Assembly: GCF_030317115.1 (NCBI RefSeq) | Contig: NZ_JASZYF010000012.1 | Coordinates: 1-64,000, forward strand | DNA from: Variovorax gracilis | GTDB lineage: Bacteria > Pseudomonadota > Gammaproteobacteria > Burkholderiales > Burkholderiaceae_C | Length of the DNA stretch: 64,000 bases | Direction: 5' to 3' | In this document: positions 16,654 to 24,898 of the stretch, piece by piece | Layout of the letters: each line of letters starts with the position of its first letter | How positions within the stretch are numbered: position 1 is the first letter of the stretch | The notes under the pieces: model-generated | The model's input: the letters and a program-made list of their open reading frames with translations, nothing else | Database searches by the model: none | Told to the model about the DNA's origin: nothing | Program-made: the position numbers and the translations under genes

Positions 16654-17853
16654 ATGTTCAAGTACTTCCCAACCAACTACGTCTGGAATCTGTCGGTCGA
16701 CCTCGCCATCGAGATGGGTGCACGGATGGGCGAGATCGAGACCATGTGCGCCCCCTTGCAGGAGGCCGCGCGCCAGCCCGATGCGGCCGCCTCGGCCGCC
16801 TTCCGCGAGAGCTGGGAGTGCATGGCCGACCAGCTCGGCGAACTCGCGGCCGAGGACGAGGCCAGCGGCCGGCTGATTTCCGCGGGCGACAAGCTCGGGC
16901 GCGCCGCGACCTACCTGATCACCGCCGAGCGCCTGCAGGCCCACGGCGCACCCGGGCGCGAGGCGCTCTACCGACGCTTCCTCGACACCTTCGAGCGCGG
17001 CGTGCGGCTGGCCGGCGAGAACTGCGAGCGCGTCGAGATTCCCTATGGCGGCGCGCATCTGGCCGGCCTCTACGTCCGCGCCGAAGGCCTCGCGTCGGGC
17101 GCTCGCGCACCGATCCTCGTGCAACTGAACGGCCTGGATTCGACCAAGGAAATGAAGTACCGGGTCGGCCTTCCGCGCTGGCTCGCCCAGCGCGGCGTGG
17201 CATCGCTGGTGCTCGACCAGCCCGGCACCGGCGAGGCGCTTCGGCTGCACGGGCTCACGGCGCGATACGACAGTGAGCACTGGGCCAGTCGCGTGGTCGA
17301 CTGGCTGCAAACGCGCGCGGGCGTCGATCCCGCGCGCATCGGATGCGAGGGCGTCTCGCTGGGCGGCTACTACTGCCCGCGGGCAGTGGCCATGGAGCCG
17401 CGCTTTGCCTGCGGCGTGGTCTGGGGTGCGAACCACGACTGGCGCGACGTGCAGAAGCGGCGGCTCGAGAAGGAAGGCAGCTTCCCGGTGCCGCACTACT
17501 GGTCGCATGTGTGCTGGGTGTGGGGCGCCCGGGACGTCGACGACTTCATGCGCATCGCCGAGGACGTGCATCTGGACGGCGTCGTCGAGCGGATTCGCGT
17601 GCCCTTCCTCGTGACGCACGGCGAGAAGGACTCGCAGATTCCGCTGAAGTGGGCCCAGCGCACCTTCGAGCAACTGGTGAACAGCCCCAGGCGGGAACTG
17701 AAAGTCTTCACCGACCGCGAGGGCGGTTCCCAGCATTCCAGCTTCGACAACTCGGCCAACGCCGGCGCCTACATCGCCGACTGGGTGGCCGAAACCCTGG
17801 GCGGGCGCACGGCGCTGCCCGCATTGCTGCCCACTTCGGAGACACGCGCATGA
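16654..17853 (+). CDS. Alpha/beta hydrolase of the 2,6-dihydroxypseudooxynicotine hydrolase-like type
   Basis: A 399-residue alpha/beta hydrolase with a large N-terminal helical cap (residues ~1-130) before the catalytic core. The core shows APILVQLNGLDSTKEM as oxyanion strand, the nucleophile elbow GVSLGG near residue 234, an Asp in THGEKDSQIP and His in GGSQHSS. This architecture is shared with 2,6-dihydroxypseudooxynicotine hydrolase and FrsA-like proteins; the former cleaves a C-C bond beside a ketone. It follows the SDR after 108 bases and overlaps the next Bug gene by ATGA. A retro-Claisen C-C cleavage step in this pathway is an attractive but unproven role. Confidence 0.8.
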   Translation: MFKYFPTNYVWNLSVDLAIEMGARMGEIETMCAPLQEAARQPDAAASAAFRESWECMADQLGELAAEDEASGRLISAGDKLGRAATYLITAERLQAHGAPGREALYRRFLDTFERGVRLAGENCERVEIPYGGAHLAGLYVRAEGLASGARAPILVQLNGLDSTKEMKYRVGLPRWLAQRGVASLVLDQPGTGEALRLHGLTARYDSEHWASRVVDWLQTRAGVDPARIGCEGVSLGGYYCPRAVAMEPRFACGVVWGANHDWRDVQKRRLEKEGSFPVPHYWSHVCWVWGARDVDDFMRIAEDVHLDGVVERIRVPFLVTHGEKDSQIPLKWAQRTFEQLVNSPRRELKVFTDREGGSQHSSFDNSANAGAYIADWVAETLGGRTALPALLPTSETRA

Positions 17854-18830
17854 GCCACCGCAGATCCTTCCTTGCCACTGCCTTGCTGGCGGGCGTCGCG
17901 CCTCTTGCCGTGCGCCGCGCGTGGGCCGATGGCCCCTATCCCCAGCGTCCCATCAAGCTGGTCGTGCCCAACCCGCCGGGCGGCCCGTCCGACATCGTGG
18001 CGCGCTTCCTGGCCGAGTCGATGCGCGCGGAACTGGGGCAGCCCCTGGTGATCGACAACCGGCCGGGCGCCGCCGGGTTGATCGGAAGCGCGGCGGTGGC
18101 CAACGCGCCAGCGGATGGCTATACCGTTTTGGTGACCTCGCGTTCCAATCACATCGTCGCGCCCTTGGTGCAGCAGGGCGCGCAGGTCGATCCGCCGCGC
18201 GACCTTGCACCGGTCGGGCTGGCGTTGCGTGCAGTCGGCATCCTGGCGACGCCGGGCAGGTCGCCCTGGCGCAGCCTGCGCGATTTCATCGCGCAGGCCA
18301 AGGCCCAGCCTGGCAAGCTGTTCTACGGCAGCGCCGGGATCGGGGCCACCAACCACATCGCCATCGAGCAGTTCAAGGCGCTGGCCGGCATCGAGCTGGT
18401 CCATGTGCCCTACAAGGGCTCCGGGCCGCTCACCACCGGCCTGATGGCGGGTGAGGTGCAACTGGCGCTGCTGGACTTTTCTTCGGCACAACCCGGGCTC
18501 AAGGGCGGAACCATCGTGCCGCTGGCGCAGACGGCCGCGCGGCGGCTGGCTTCGATGAGCGACGTGCCGACGCTGGCCGAATCGGGCTTTGCCCGCTACG
18601 ACCCATCGTTCTGGATCGGCCTCGCGGTGCCGCGCGCCACGTCGCCCGAGGTCGTCGCGCGGCTGAACAGGGCGCTCGACAGGGCCTTGGCCGACACGCA
18701 GATGAAGGCCCGTGCCCAGGTCAACGGGTGGGAACTGGTGGGCGGTGGGCCGCAGGTGCTCGAAGCGACCATCCGCCAGGACATGGCCGACTTCCCGGCG
18801 CTCGTGCGGCGCCTGGATCTGAGGGCCTGA
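17850..18830 (+). CDS. Bug-family TTT solute-binding protein
   Basis: A 326-residue periplasmic binding protein. ATG 17850 overlaps the hydrolase stop (ATGA) and begins a signal peptide (SHRRSFLATALLAGVAPLAV, cleavage near AWADG); the longer upstream frame is a shadow. Family motifs are YPQRPIKLVVPNPPGGPSD, VIDNRPGAAGLIGS, ADGYTVLV and LVHVPYKGSGPLTTG. It is the second Bug protein of the operon. Its binding-pocket loops differ from the first (SRSNHIVAP in place of GDLGPFSMN), suggesting a different ligand. Confidence 0.9.
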   Translation: MSHRRSFLATALLAGVAPLAVRRAWADGPYPQRPIKLVVPNPPGGPSDIVARFLAESMRAELGQPLVIDNRPGAAGLIGSAAVANAPADGYTVLVTSRSNHIVAPLVQQGAQVDPPRDLAPVGLALRAVGILATPGRSPWRSLRDFIAQAKAQPGKLFYGSAGIGATNHIAIEQFKALAGIELVHVPYKGSGPLTTGLMAGEVQLALLDFSSAQPGLKGGTIVPLAQTAARRLASMSDVPTLAESGFARYDPSFWIGLAVPRATSPEVVARLNRALDRALADTQMKARAQVNGWELVGGGPQVLEATIRQDMADFPALVRRLDLRA

Positions 18831-18880
18831 CGCTCACCGGCACAACCGACGACGGATCAATCAACAATGGAGACGAACCC

Positions 18881-19858
18881 ATGACAACGAAGAACCTTTC
18901 CCGGCGACTACTGCTGGGCATGGCCGGCGCGCTGCTGGCAGCGGCAACTTTTTCCGCGAGCGCACAGTCGGCGTACCCATCGCGGCCGGTCAAGCTGATC
19001 GTCCCGTTCCCGGCGGGCACCTCGCCGGACGTGATCGCGCGCCTCTGGGGCGACGAGTTCTCCAAGGCAACCGGGCAGGCGGTCGTGGTGGAGAACCGTC
19101 CCGGCGCCAGCACCATCATTGCCGCGCAGGCCGCGGCGAATGCCGCACCGGACGGCTACACCTTGCTTTGGACGGTGAACAACACCTTCTCGATCAACCC
19201 CTACGTCTACAAGAAGCTCCCGTACAAGGTGGAGGACTTCGTTGCGGTGACGCGGATCCTCTCGGTGCCCTACGTGCTGGTCACCTCGAACGACTCGAAG
19301 ATCCGCACCTTGCAGGACCTGCTCCGCGAGGCCAAGGCCAAGCCCGACGCGATGACCTATGCGAGCGCGGGCATCGGCCAGGGCACGCACGTGGCCATGG
19401 CGAGGCTGCTCGGCCAGGCCGGCGTCTCGATGACCCACGTGCCCTACAAGGACTATTTCCTGCCGGACGTGATCGCGCAGCGTGTCGACGTTGCCTTCGA
19501 CGCCAGCACGGGCGCGATTCCGCAGGTGAAGGCGGGCAAGGTGCGGGCATTGGGCGTGTCGAGTGCGAAGCGCATCGATGGCCTGCCGGATGTGCCGGCC
19601 ATCGCCGAGGTGCTGCCTGGTTTCGTCGGCGATTCCTGGCACGGCATCTTTGCACCCAAGGGGACGCCCGAGCCGGTGTTGGCGAGCCTGCTTGCGCAGT
19701 CGCAGAAGGTCGTTGCCATGCCGGCATTCCGGGCCAAGCTCGAAGGTTATGGCTTGACGCCGGTGGGCGAGCCACCGGAGGCCTTCCGGCATTTCCTGGG
19801 CGAAGATGCACGCGCCTGGGCCAAGGTGGTGAAGGACAACAACATCACCGCCGAGTGA
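18881..19858 (+). CDS. Bug-family TTT solute-binding protein
   Basis: A 325-residue periplasmic binding protein. ATG 18881 is selected because an AATGGAGACGAACCC leader precedes it and a Tat-like signal follows (LSRRLLLGMAGALLAAATFSASAQS). Motifs are YPSRPVKLIVPFPAGTSPD, VVENRPGASTIIAA, PDGYTLLWTVNNTFSINP and MTHVPYKDYFLPD. It is the third Bug protein in the operon and directly precedes the cupin gene. The tandem of two adjacent Bug genes (17850 and 18881) suggests gene duplication followed by divergence. Confidence 0.9.
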   Translation: MTTKNLSRRLLLGMAGALLAAATFSASAQSAYPSRPVKLIVPFPAGTSPDVIARLWGDEFSKATGQAVVVENRPGASTIIAAQAAANAAPDGYTLLWTVNNTFSINPYVYKKLPYKVEDFVAVTRILSVPYVLVTSNDSKIRTLQDLLREAKAKPDAMTYASAGIGQGTHVAMARLLGQAGVSMTHVPYKDYFLPDVIAQRVDVAFDASTGAIPQVKAGKVRALGVSSAKRIDGLPDVPAIAEVLPGFVGDSWHGIFAPKGTPEPVLASLLAQSQKVVAMPAFRAKLEGYGLTPVGEPPEAFRHFLGEDARAWAKVVKDNNITAE

Positions 19859-19896
19859 TTCGGCGCTGACATCTTTCATTCGAAAGGAGACCGCAG

Positions 19897-20478
19897 ATGA
19901 GCTTTCCTCCCATCCACCGCGTGGTGACAGGGCATGACGACAAGGGCCGCGCCGTCGTGTCGAGCGACGGACCTCTTGCGACGGTGGTCGAACTGCAGGG
20001 CATCGAGGGTGTGGTGTTCCACGAGGTGTGGTCGACAGCGGGCACGCCCGCCGCCATCGACAATGGCCCGGACCCTACGCCTGGACCGCTGATGCTGCCC
20101 CCGCCGCGCAATGGCACGCGGGTCCGCTTCGTGGACATTCCGCCGGACACGCCCGAGCTGCTCTCGCGCAGCGCGGCGGACATGCAGGCCGGTTTCCAGG
20201 AGATCGGCGATGCCGGCGCCTCGACCGCGGGCGACGCTGCGCCGCATCCACTGATGCATCGCACCGAGACGGTCGACTATGGCATCGTGATCGAAGGCGA
20301 ACTCACACTGGTGCTCGACAAGGGCGAGGTGGCGCTGAAGGCCGGCAGCGTCGTCGTGCAGCGTGGGACGAACCACGCCTGGGCCAATCGCTCGGACAAG
20401 CCGTGCCGGATGCTCTTCGTCTTGGTGGACGGAACGTACAACGAAGGCATGGCAACAACGCTTCGCGAGCGCAACTAG
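19897..20478 (+). CDS. Cupin-domain protein
   Basis: A 193-residue protein with one cupin barrel in its C-terminal half. Motif 1 is HRTETVDYGIVIEGELTL, with one His and a Glu as likely metal ligands, and motif 2 is AGSVVVQRGTNHAWANRS. The N-terminal half (residues 1-110) is a beta-rich extension (RVVTGHDDKGRAVVSSDGP). Similar small cupins occur in aromatic and acid-sugar catabolic operons, where their function is mostly undetermined. The start has a strong AAAGGAGACCGCAG ribosome-binding region. It is the last gene of the ten-gene operon; no clear terminator hairpin follows. Confidence 0.83.
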   Translation: MSFPPIHRVVTGHDDKGRAVVSSDGPLATVVELQGIEGVVFHEVWSTAGTPAAIDNGPDPTPGPLMLPPPRNGTRVRFVDIPPDTPELLSRSAADMQAGFQEIGDAGASTAGDAAPHPLMHRTETVDYGIVIEGELTLVLDKGEVALKAGSVVVQRGTNHAWANRSDKPCRMLFVLVDGTYNEGMATTLRERN

Positions 20479-20547
20479 AAATCTGCCGAGCGACCGCCTG
20501 ATTGCCGTGCGGCGCTTGGTTTCGAGCAATCCCGCCGAAAGTCCGCG

Positions 20548-21540
20548 TCACGACACGACAAAGTCGGCGTACTGTCTCAGCGCTTTGGAGAAGCTCACTC
20601 GCAAGATCCTGGCGGTCCTGGTATTCAAGGCCAGGACGTACTTGGTGCTCTGCTCCACTGGAAGATCCGCGGGCCGCTCGCCCTGAAGAATCCTGGCGAC
20701 GAAGTAGGCGGCTCGGCTGAAACCTTCACGACCATCGGCGCCGTACGCCATCAGGCCTCCAAGCCAGGCGAAACCCGCGTAGCCCGCGATGGACGGCAGC
20801 CTTTGCGCAAGGCATTGCTCCGCGATGCGTCCCAGGTTGACACTGGTGCGCGGCTCCGTGAGCAGGGTGACCGCTGCGACGCCGGATTTCTTCGTGGCAA
20901 GAAGGGCCGAGTCGAGTTCGTCGATCGCGCCGACCTTGACTTCGACAAGCTCGACGCCCAGCTTCCCTGCGGCCGCCTCGGTGTTCCGCAATTCGAGGCG
21001 AGCGCGCGAGTTCGGGAACGTCAGCGCTGCGATGCGGTTGCTGCCGGGCACCGCCCCATGCAGCAAATCCAGGCGCTTTCCGGCGTGCTCGGCCGTGGGC
21101 ATGTAGATGCCTGTCAGATTGCCGCCTGGACGAGCCAGGCTGTCGATCAGTCCGAATTCCACCGGATCGCCGAAGACGACAAACACGACAGGCACCGAGG
21201 AGGCCATGTCCTTGACGGCAAGGGCAATCGGTGACGCCATGGCCACGATCACATCCACCTTCATCGCGAGGAGTTGCTCGACGTGGTGGGCGAGGTTGAC
21301 GCCGGTCCCTGTGAATCGGGATTCAATCGCCAGGTTCTGTCCCTCGGTCCATCCGAACCGGCGGAGGCTGTCGCGAAAGAGAGCCTCCCTCGAGCCGGGC
21401 CCGAAAGTCGTCGACTGCCCGCCCAGCCATATGACGCCGATTCGCCGTGAGTTCGGCCTGGTCCTCTGCGCGGACACGCCAAGGGGGGCGACCAAGGTGG
21501 CTGCTTTGAGCACGCGACGTCGACTGAGACCCACGGTCAT
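20548..21540 (-). CDS. Orphan ABC transporter substrate-binding protein (PF04392/TrpX-like)
   Basis: A 330-residue periplasmic binding protein related to the TrpX/YqjG-like ABC substrate-binding group. A short Tat-like signal (LSRRRVLKAATLVAPLGVSAQ) is followed by RRIGVIWLGG, LLAMKVDVIVAMASPIALAVKD, PVVFVVFGDPVEFGLIDSLARPGGNLTG and the late segment LVLALNTRTARILRVSFSKALR. The start is backed by a near-perfect AAGGAGGTGA Shine-Dalgarno (complement of 21549-21557). No permease or ATPase gene is adjacent, so it is an orphan. A related orphan sits at 62857, sharing the DPVEFGLI/DPLGRGLI and ARPGGN(L/I)TG segments. Confidence 0.87.
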   Translation of the reverse strand: MTVGLSRRRVLKAATLVAPLGVSAQRTRPNSRRIGVIWLGGQSTTFGPGSREALFRDSLRRFGWTEGQNLAIESRFTGTGVNLAHHVEQLLAMKVDVIVAMASPIALAVKDMASSVPVVFVVFGDPVEFGLIDSLARPGGNLTGIYMPTAEHAGKRLDLLHGAVPGSNRIAALTFPNSRARLELRNTEAAAGKLGVELVEVKVGAIDELDSALLATKKSGVAAVTLLTEPRTSVNLGRIAEQCLAQRLPSIAGYAGFAWLGGLMAYGADGREGFSRAAYFVARILQGERPADLPVEQSTKYVLALNTRTARILRVSFSKALRQYADFVVS

Positions 21541-21726
21541 ATCGAATCACCTCCTTCGGCCGGGCACAGCCTGCGGCCTCCGACGCCCAGCGTCGCACAC
21601 ATCGAGGGATGAAAGGCGTTCGAGATTGTTACGTCCGCTCCGGGCAAGAACGTCGAACGACGGTCTGACGATCGTCGACCAGCGCAAGGCAAGGCGCCAT
21701 GGGCGCGAAGAAGCGTCTGTTCGGCC

Positions 21727-22395
21727 TCAGGGCTGCACCGAACGCCCGTCGGGTGCCAGGGCACGCAATGCCGAGAGGCGCTTGCGCGTGCCCGGGTGCG
21801 TCGCGGTGTCGTTGCGCCAGCCGAGCGTCATGAAGGCCGCGAGCACATGCTGATCCGGCAGGTCCAGGGCGCGCAGCGTGCTCAGGGCGAAGGCGTCGGC
21901 TTCGAATTCCTGCCGATAGGCCAAGGCCGATGCGTCACGGCCCAGGCGGTCCGCGATGGCGTCGGTGTGTTGTTGCTCGACGGGGCCCGGCACCCATTTC
22001 GCGTAGACGAGGCCCATCTGCGACCAGTGATCGAGCACCACGTGTCCCAGTTCGTGCGCGAGGATGAAGATGCGCTCGCCTTCCGGCAGGTCTGCCAGGG
22101 CCACATTGGCCACCACGATGCGGCCTTGCAGCGTCTCGCCCACGATGTCGCCGCGCACGACGCGAAGCTCGACCTTCGAAAGGGCGGGACCCTTCAGGCC
22201 GCGCAAGAGCTTCTCGAAGGACTCGCGTACCTTCAGGGCGCGCGGGCTCGCGGCATCGGCGGGCGTCATGGCGTCGAGCTGCTTCTGGTGTGAGACCCGC
22301 AGCACCTCGACGATGTCCGGCGTCGGGCGTGCGTCCTCGCAGCGGGCCGCGCCGCAGGCCAGGATCATCCACATCATCAGCAGCCACCGCATCAC
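21727..22395 (-). CDS. M48-type zinc metallopeptidase, exported
   Basis: A 222-residue protein with an N-terminal signal (MMRWLLMMWMILACGAARC) and the zinc motif HELGH in FILAHELGHVVLDHWSQMG. A downstream EFEADAFAL segment supplies the third ligand, as in M48 peptidases. A conserved TATHPGTRKRLSALRAL tail is also typical of M48 peptidases (THPxxxxRI). It is probably a periplasmic or lipid-anchored protease (the Cys in ILAC could be a lipobox). It is shorter than BepA or LoiP and lacks TPR repeats. The role is unknown; quality control of the envelope is a guess from the family. Confidence 0.82.
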   Translation of the reverse strand: MMRWLLMMWMILACGAARCEDARPTPDIVEVLRVSHQKQLDAMTPADAASPRALKVRESFEKLLRGLKGPALSKVELRVVRGDIVGETLQGRIVVANVALADLPEGERIFILAHELGHVVLDHWSQMGLVYAKWVPGPVEQQHTDAIADRLGRDASALAYRQEFEADAFALSTLRALDLPDQHVLAAFMTLGWRNDTATHPGTRKRLSALRALAPDGRSVQP

Positions 22396-22583
22396 ACCCT
22401 CCGCTTGCTCCAGTGAAAGAGAAGAAAGAGAACTTTTTGCTGCGTCGCAACAAGCATGCCAGTCTGCTCGATACGACCACGACGCAACAGGGGATCAGTC
22501 CGAGTGAAGAAAGGTGGAGGGAAAGGCGATAGGGATTAGGTTGCACGCCCTACCGTCCCGCCCGCAGAATGCTGCATTGCACC

Positions 22584-22895
22584 ATGGATACCCTTTCCGA
22601 CAGTCTGATGCTGGGTCTCGACGATCTCGTGGCCGATGTCGCCTACGCGCGCCGCCACGAAGACCTCGGCCGCCTGGCCCTTCTGTGCTACTGCGAGTTG
22701 CGGCCGTGGGCCCGTCAGGCGCGGGAAGAACGCCTGGCCGAGCTCACGTGGGCCTTGAGCACACGTGCCACGCCCGGCAGCCGGGAACTGTTCCTGCGAC
22801 GCGTCGACGTCGTCATCGAGGAACTCGAGGGGATATGTTGTCGCGCGGGACGGACGGTGACGGCCGAACTGCTGGTCGATGCCCGCACCCATTGA
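22584..22895 (+). CDS. Hypothetical protein
   Basis: A short, alpha-helical, acidic-basic patterned protein of 103 residues (108 if the ATG at 22569 is used). It starts MDTLSDSLMLGLDDLVADVAYARRHEDLGRLALLCYCELRPWAR and has no signal, membrane segment or known motif. Third-position GC is high, and the amino-acid composition is not that of an antisense shadow. I do not recognise a family. It lies between two minus-strand genes and is transcribed alone. Confidence 0.5.
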   Translation: MDTLSDSLMLGLDDLVADVAYARRHEDLGRLALLCYCELRPWARQAREERLAELTWALSTRATPGSRELFLRRVDVVIEELEGICCRAGRTVTAELLVDARTH

Positions 22896-22955
22896 CTCTC
22901 CCGATGTGCGCCCTGCGAAGGCGGGCTCCGCAGCCAGCCCTTCGAGCATGCGATT

Positions 22956-24539
22956 TCAGCGCTCGGCAATGTAGTGTTGCGTCGTCACCGGCACGCCGTC
23001 GCGCAAGAACACCTGGAGACGAGTTTCCATTTCCTGGTCGGCCAGCGTGGCCCGGGCGCGCTGGTGCAAGTATTCGGCCCACGAAGCGACGATGAAGCGC
23101 TCGATATAGCGCGACGGATCGCCCAGGTCGCGATAGACGCGCCATAGGGTGGCGCCGTCGCGCCGCCGCGAGGCGCGCAGCTGGGTCACGGCGGTCAGGA
23201 ATTCCTCGGCTTCGCCGGCGCGGATGCAGTAGCAGATCTCCACCGACACGGGGCCATCTCCTGGCAGAGGCTGATCCTTGATGAAAAGTTCTTCCCAGAG
23301 CGCGACGGGGGTGACCTCCTGCGAGGCGCCCATGCGCAACGGCAGCCAGCGGGCAAGAAAAATGCCGCCCGTCATGGCAAGCGCTGCGATGCTCAAGGCG
23401 ATAGCCAATCCAGTGATTCCGGAAACCGCGCCCCAGAACGCCGAGCCGATGGCGAACGAACCCAGCGCGCTGAGCGTGTGCAGGGCCACGGCGCGCGAAC
23501 GCACCCAGGGAGGCGCGCTGGACTGCGTCGCGGTGTTGAAGGTGGCCATGACCGCCATCCATGCGGCGCCGCCGATGGCCAGCGCCACGAAGACCACGAT
23601 GGGTATGCGCACGAACGCGGCGATCAGCATCACGGCCGCGAAAACCACGCATCCCAGTCCGACGAGGCGCTCCAGCCCCAGGCGCGCACGCAGCTTGCCC
23701 AGCACCAGGCCCGCCGCGACCGCGCCCGTGCCCAGGCATCCCATGAGGAAGCCGAATCCGGTGGCGCCCAGCTTGAGTTGCTGCGCCGCGATGGCCGGCA
23801 ACAGCGCCCACAGCGCCGAGCCCGCACCGCTGTACGCGACGGTGCGCAGCAACTGCGCCAGGATCATGGGCGAGTGCCTGGCATAGCGCAGGCCCGCGAT
23901 GGTGCCGCTCCACAGGCGCTCCGCCGGCAGGGGCGACTGCGCATGGGGGGCAGGGGGCCAGCGCCGCAGTGCCTGCATCATCACGAGGACGCTGACGGCG
24001 GCGATCACGAACACCCAGCCCGCACCCAGCCATGCGAAGACGAAGCCCGCGATGGACGGCCCCAGTGCGCGCGCGCTGTTCCAGGCGATGGACATCGCCG
24101 TGATGGCTTGCGGCATGTCCTCGCGCGGCACGGTGTCGGCCAGGCTGGTGTTCCAGGCGGGCGACAGGAGCGCCGTGCAGCAGCCGGCGGAAAAGGTGAA
24201 CAGCAACAAGGTCCCCGGACCTGCCCATCCCGCCAACGCGAGCAGGGACAGGGCAAGGACGATGGCAACCTGAACGGCCAGCGCATTGAGGATCAGCCGC
24301 CGTCGGTCGGTGATGTCGGCCAGCACGCCTGCGGGCAGTGCCAGCAGGAACATGGGCAGGAACACCGCCGTCTGCACCAGCGCTGCGAGGAATGAGGAGC
24401 CCGTGAGCTCCACCATGAGCCACGAAGCCGCCATGACCTGCATGGCGTTCCCGGTGAAGTAGATGGCGCTGCCGGTCCACAGGCCCCGGAATGCCGGCAG
24501 ACGCAACGGGGACCAGAGGGAGTGGGACGCGACGGACAT
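22956..24539 (-). CDS. MFS transporter with C-terminal soluble domain (MFS_3/EntS-like)
   Basis: A 527-residue major facilitator protein. About 12 membrane segments span residues 15-400: an N-terminal FRGLWTGSAIYFTGNAMQVMAASWLMVELTGS, then ADITDRRRLILNALAV as the loop 2-3 motif. The C-terminal ~110 residues (SVEICYCIRAGEAEEFLTAV ... ASWAEYLHQRARATLAD ... TQHYIAER) are soluble and look like an antibiotic-biosynthesis-monooxygenase-like fold, which is usual for the MFS_3 (PF05977) group. It probably exports a small hydrophobic compound or siderophore. No adjacent siderophore genes are visible and no regulator is nearby. Confidence 0.87.
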   Translation of the reverse strand: MSVASHSLWSPLRLPAFRGLWTGSAIYFTGNAMQVMAASWLMVELTGSSFLAALVQTAVFLPMFLLALPAGVLADITDRRRLILNALAVQVAIVLALSLLALAGWAGPGTLLLFTFSAGCCTALLSPAWNTSLADTVPREDMPQAITAMSIAWNSARALGPSIAGFVFAWLGAGWVFVIAAVSVLVMMQALRRWPPAPHAQSPLPAERLWSGTIAGLRYARHSPMILAQLLRTVAYSGAGSALWALLPAIAAQQLKLGATGFGFLMGCLGTGAVAAGLVLGKLRARLGLERLVGLGCVVFAAVMLIAAFVRIPIVVFVALAIGGAAWMAVMATFNTATQSSAPPWVRSRAVALHTLSALGSFAIGSAFWGAVSGITGLAIALSIAALAMTGGIFLARWLPLRMGASQEVTPVALWEELFIKDQPLPGDGPVSVEICYCIRAGEAEEFLTAVTQLRASRRRDGATLWRVYRDLGDPSRYIERFIVASWAEYLHQRARATLADQEMETRLQVFLRDGVPVTTQHYIAER

Positions 24540-24812
24540 CGAAGGACTTTGCCCGATTATGGGCTGAGCCTCAGACGGGCGTTGCGGCTTGAGTGGCTGC
24601 TCGACCTGGGCTTCAACCCGGGACCTGCGGAGTTACCGTCCCGACCAAGGCCCTGCGTACGCACCTGTTGCTTGATCGGAAGCCAAGGCCCAAGAGCTGG
24701 ATGCATGGGTCGCTGCCGGGCGATGTCGACCCGCCGAGGTCACGGCTTCAGGCGCGACCGGGCGGGCCGCGCTCGAAGCGTGCGCGACCCTGCCCAGGGC
24801 CATGCCAACGCG
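24540..24812 (+). other. Intergenic stretch without a convincing gene
   Basis: Between the MFS start and the small membrane peptide I find no reading frame with a credible family, signal or ribosome-binding site. The frames that cross it on the plus strand extend into the antisense of the lipoprotein gene and look like GC shadows. It presumably contains the promoter of the MFS gene at its left end, but no clear -35/-10 pair is visible. Confidence 0.4.
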
Positions 24813-24896
24813 CTAGAACGGGCGAGGGTCCATCCAGATGACGACGAGCCCGATCAGGAAGAGGACGCCCAGGAGGATCACGAGCCGGACCAGCAT
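24813..24896 (-). CDS. Putative 27-residue single-pass membrane peptide
   Basis: The peptide begins MLVRLVILLGVLFLIGLVV and ends WMDPRPF. It is one hydrophobic helix with a short positively charged N-terminus and a polar tail. Its ATG lies 2 bases after the TGA of the lipoprotein gene (TGAGCATG), an arrangement that allows translational coupling. It is too short for normal gene finders. I do not recognise a family. The uninterrupted hydrophobic run and the coupling are the only evidence; a chance frame cannot be excluded. Confidence 0.4.
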   Translation of the reverse strand: MLVRLVILLGVLFLIGLVVIWMDPRPF

Positions 24897-24898
24897 GC

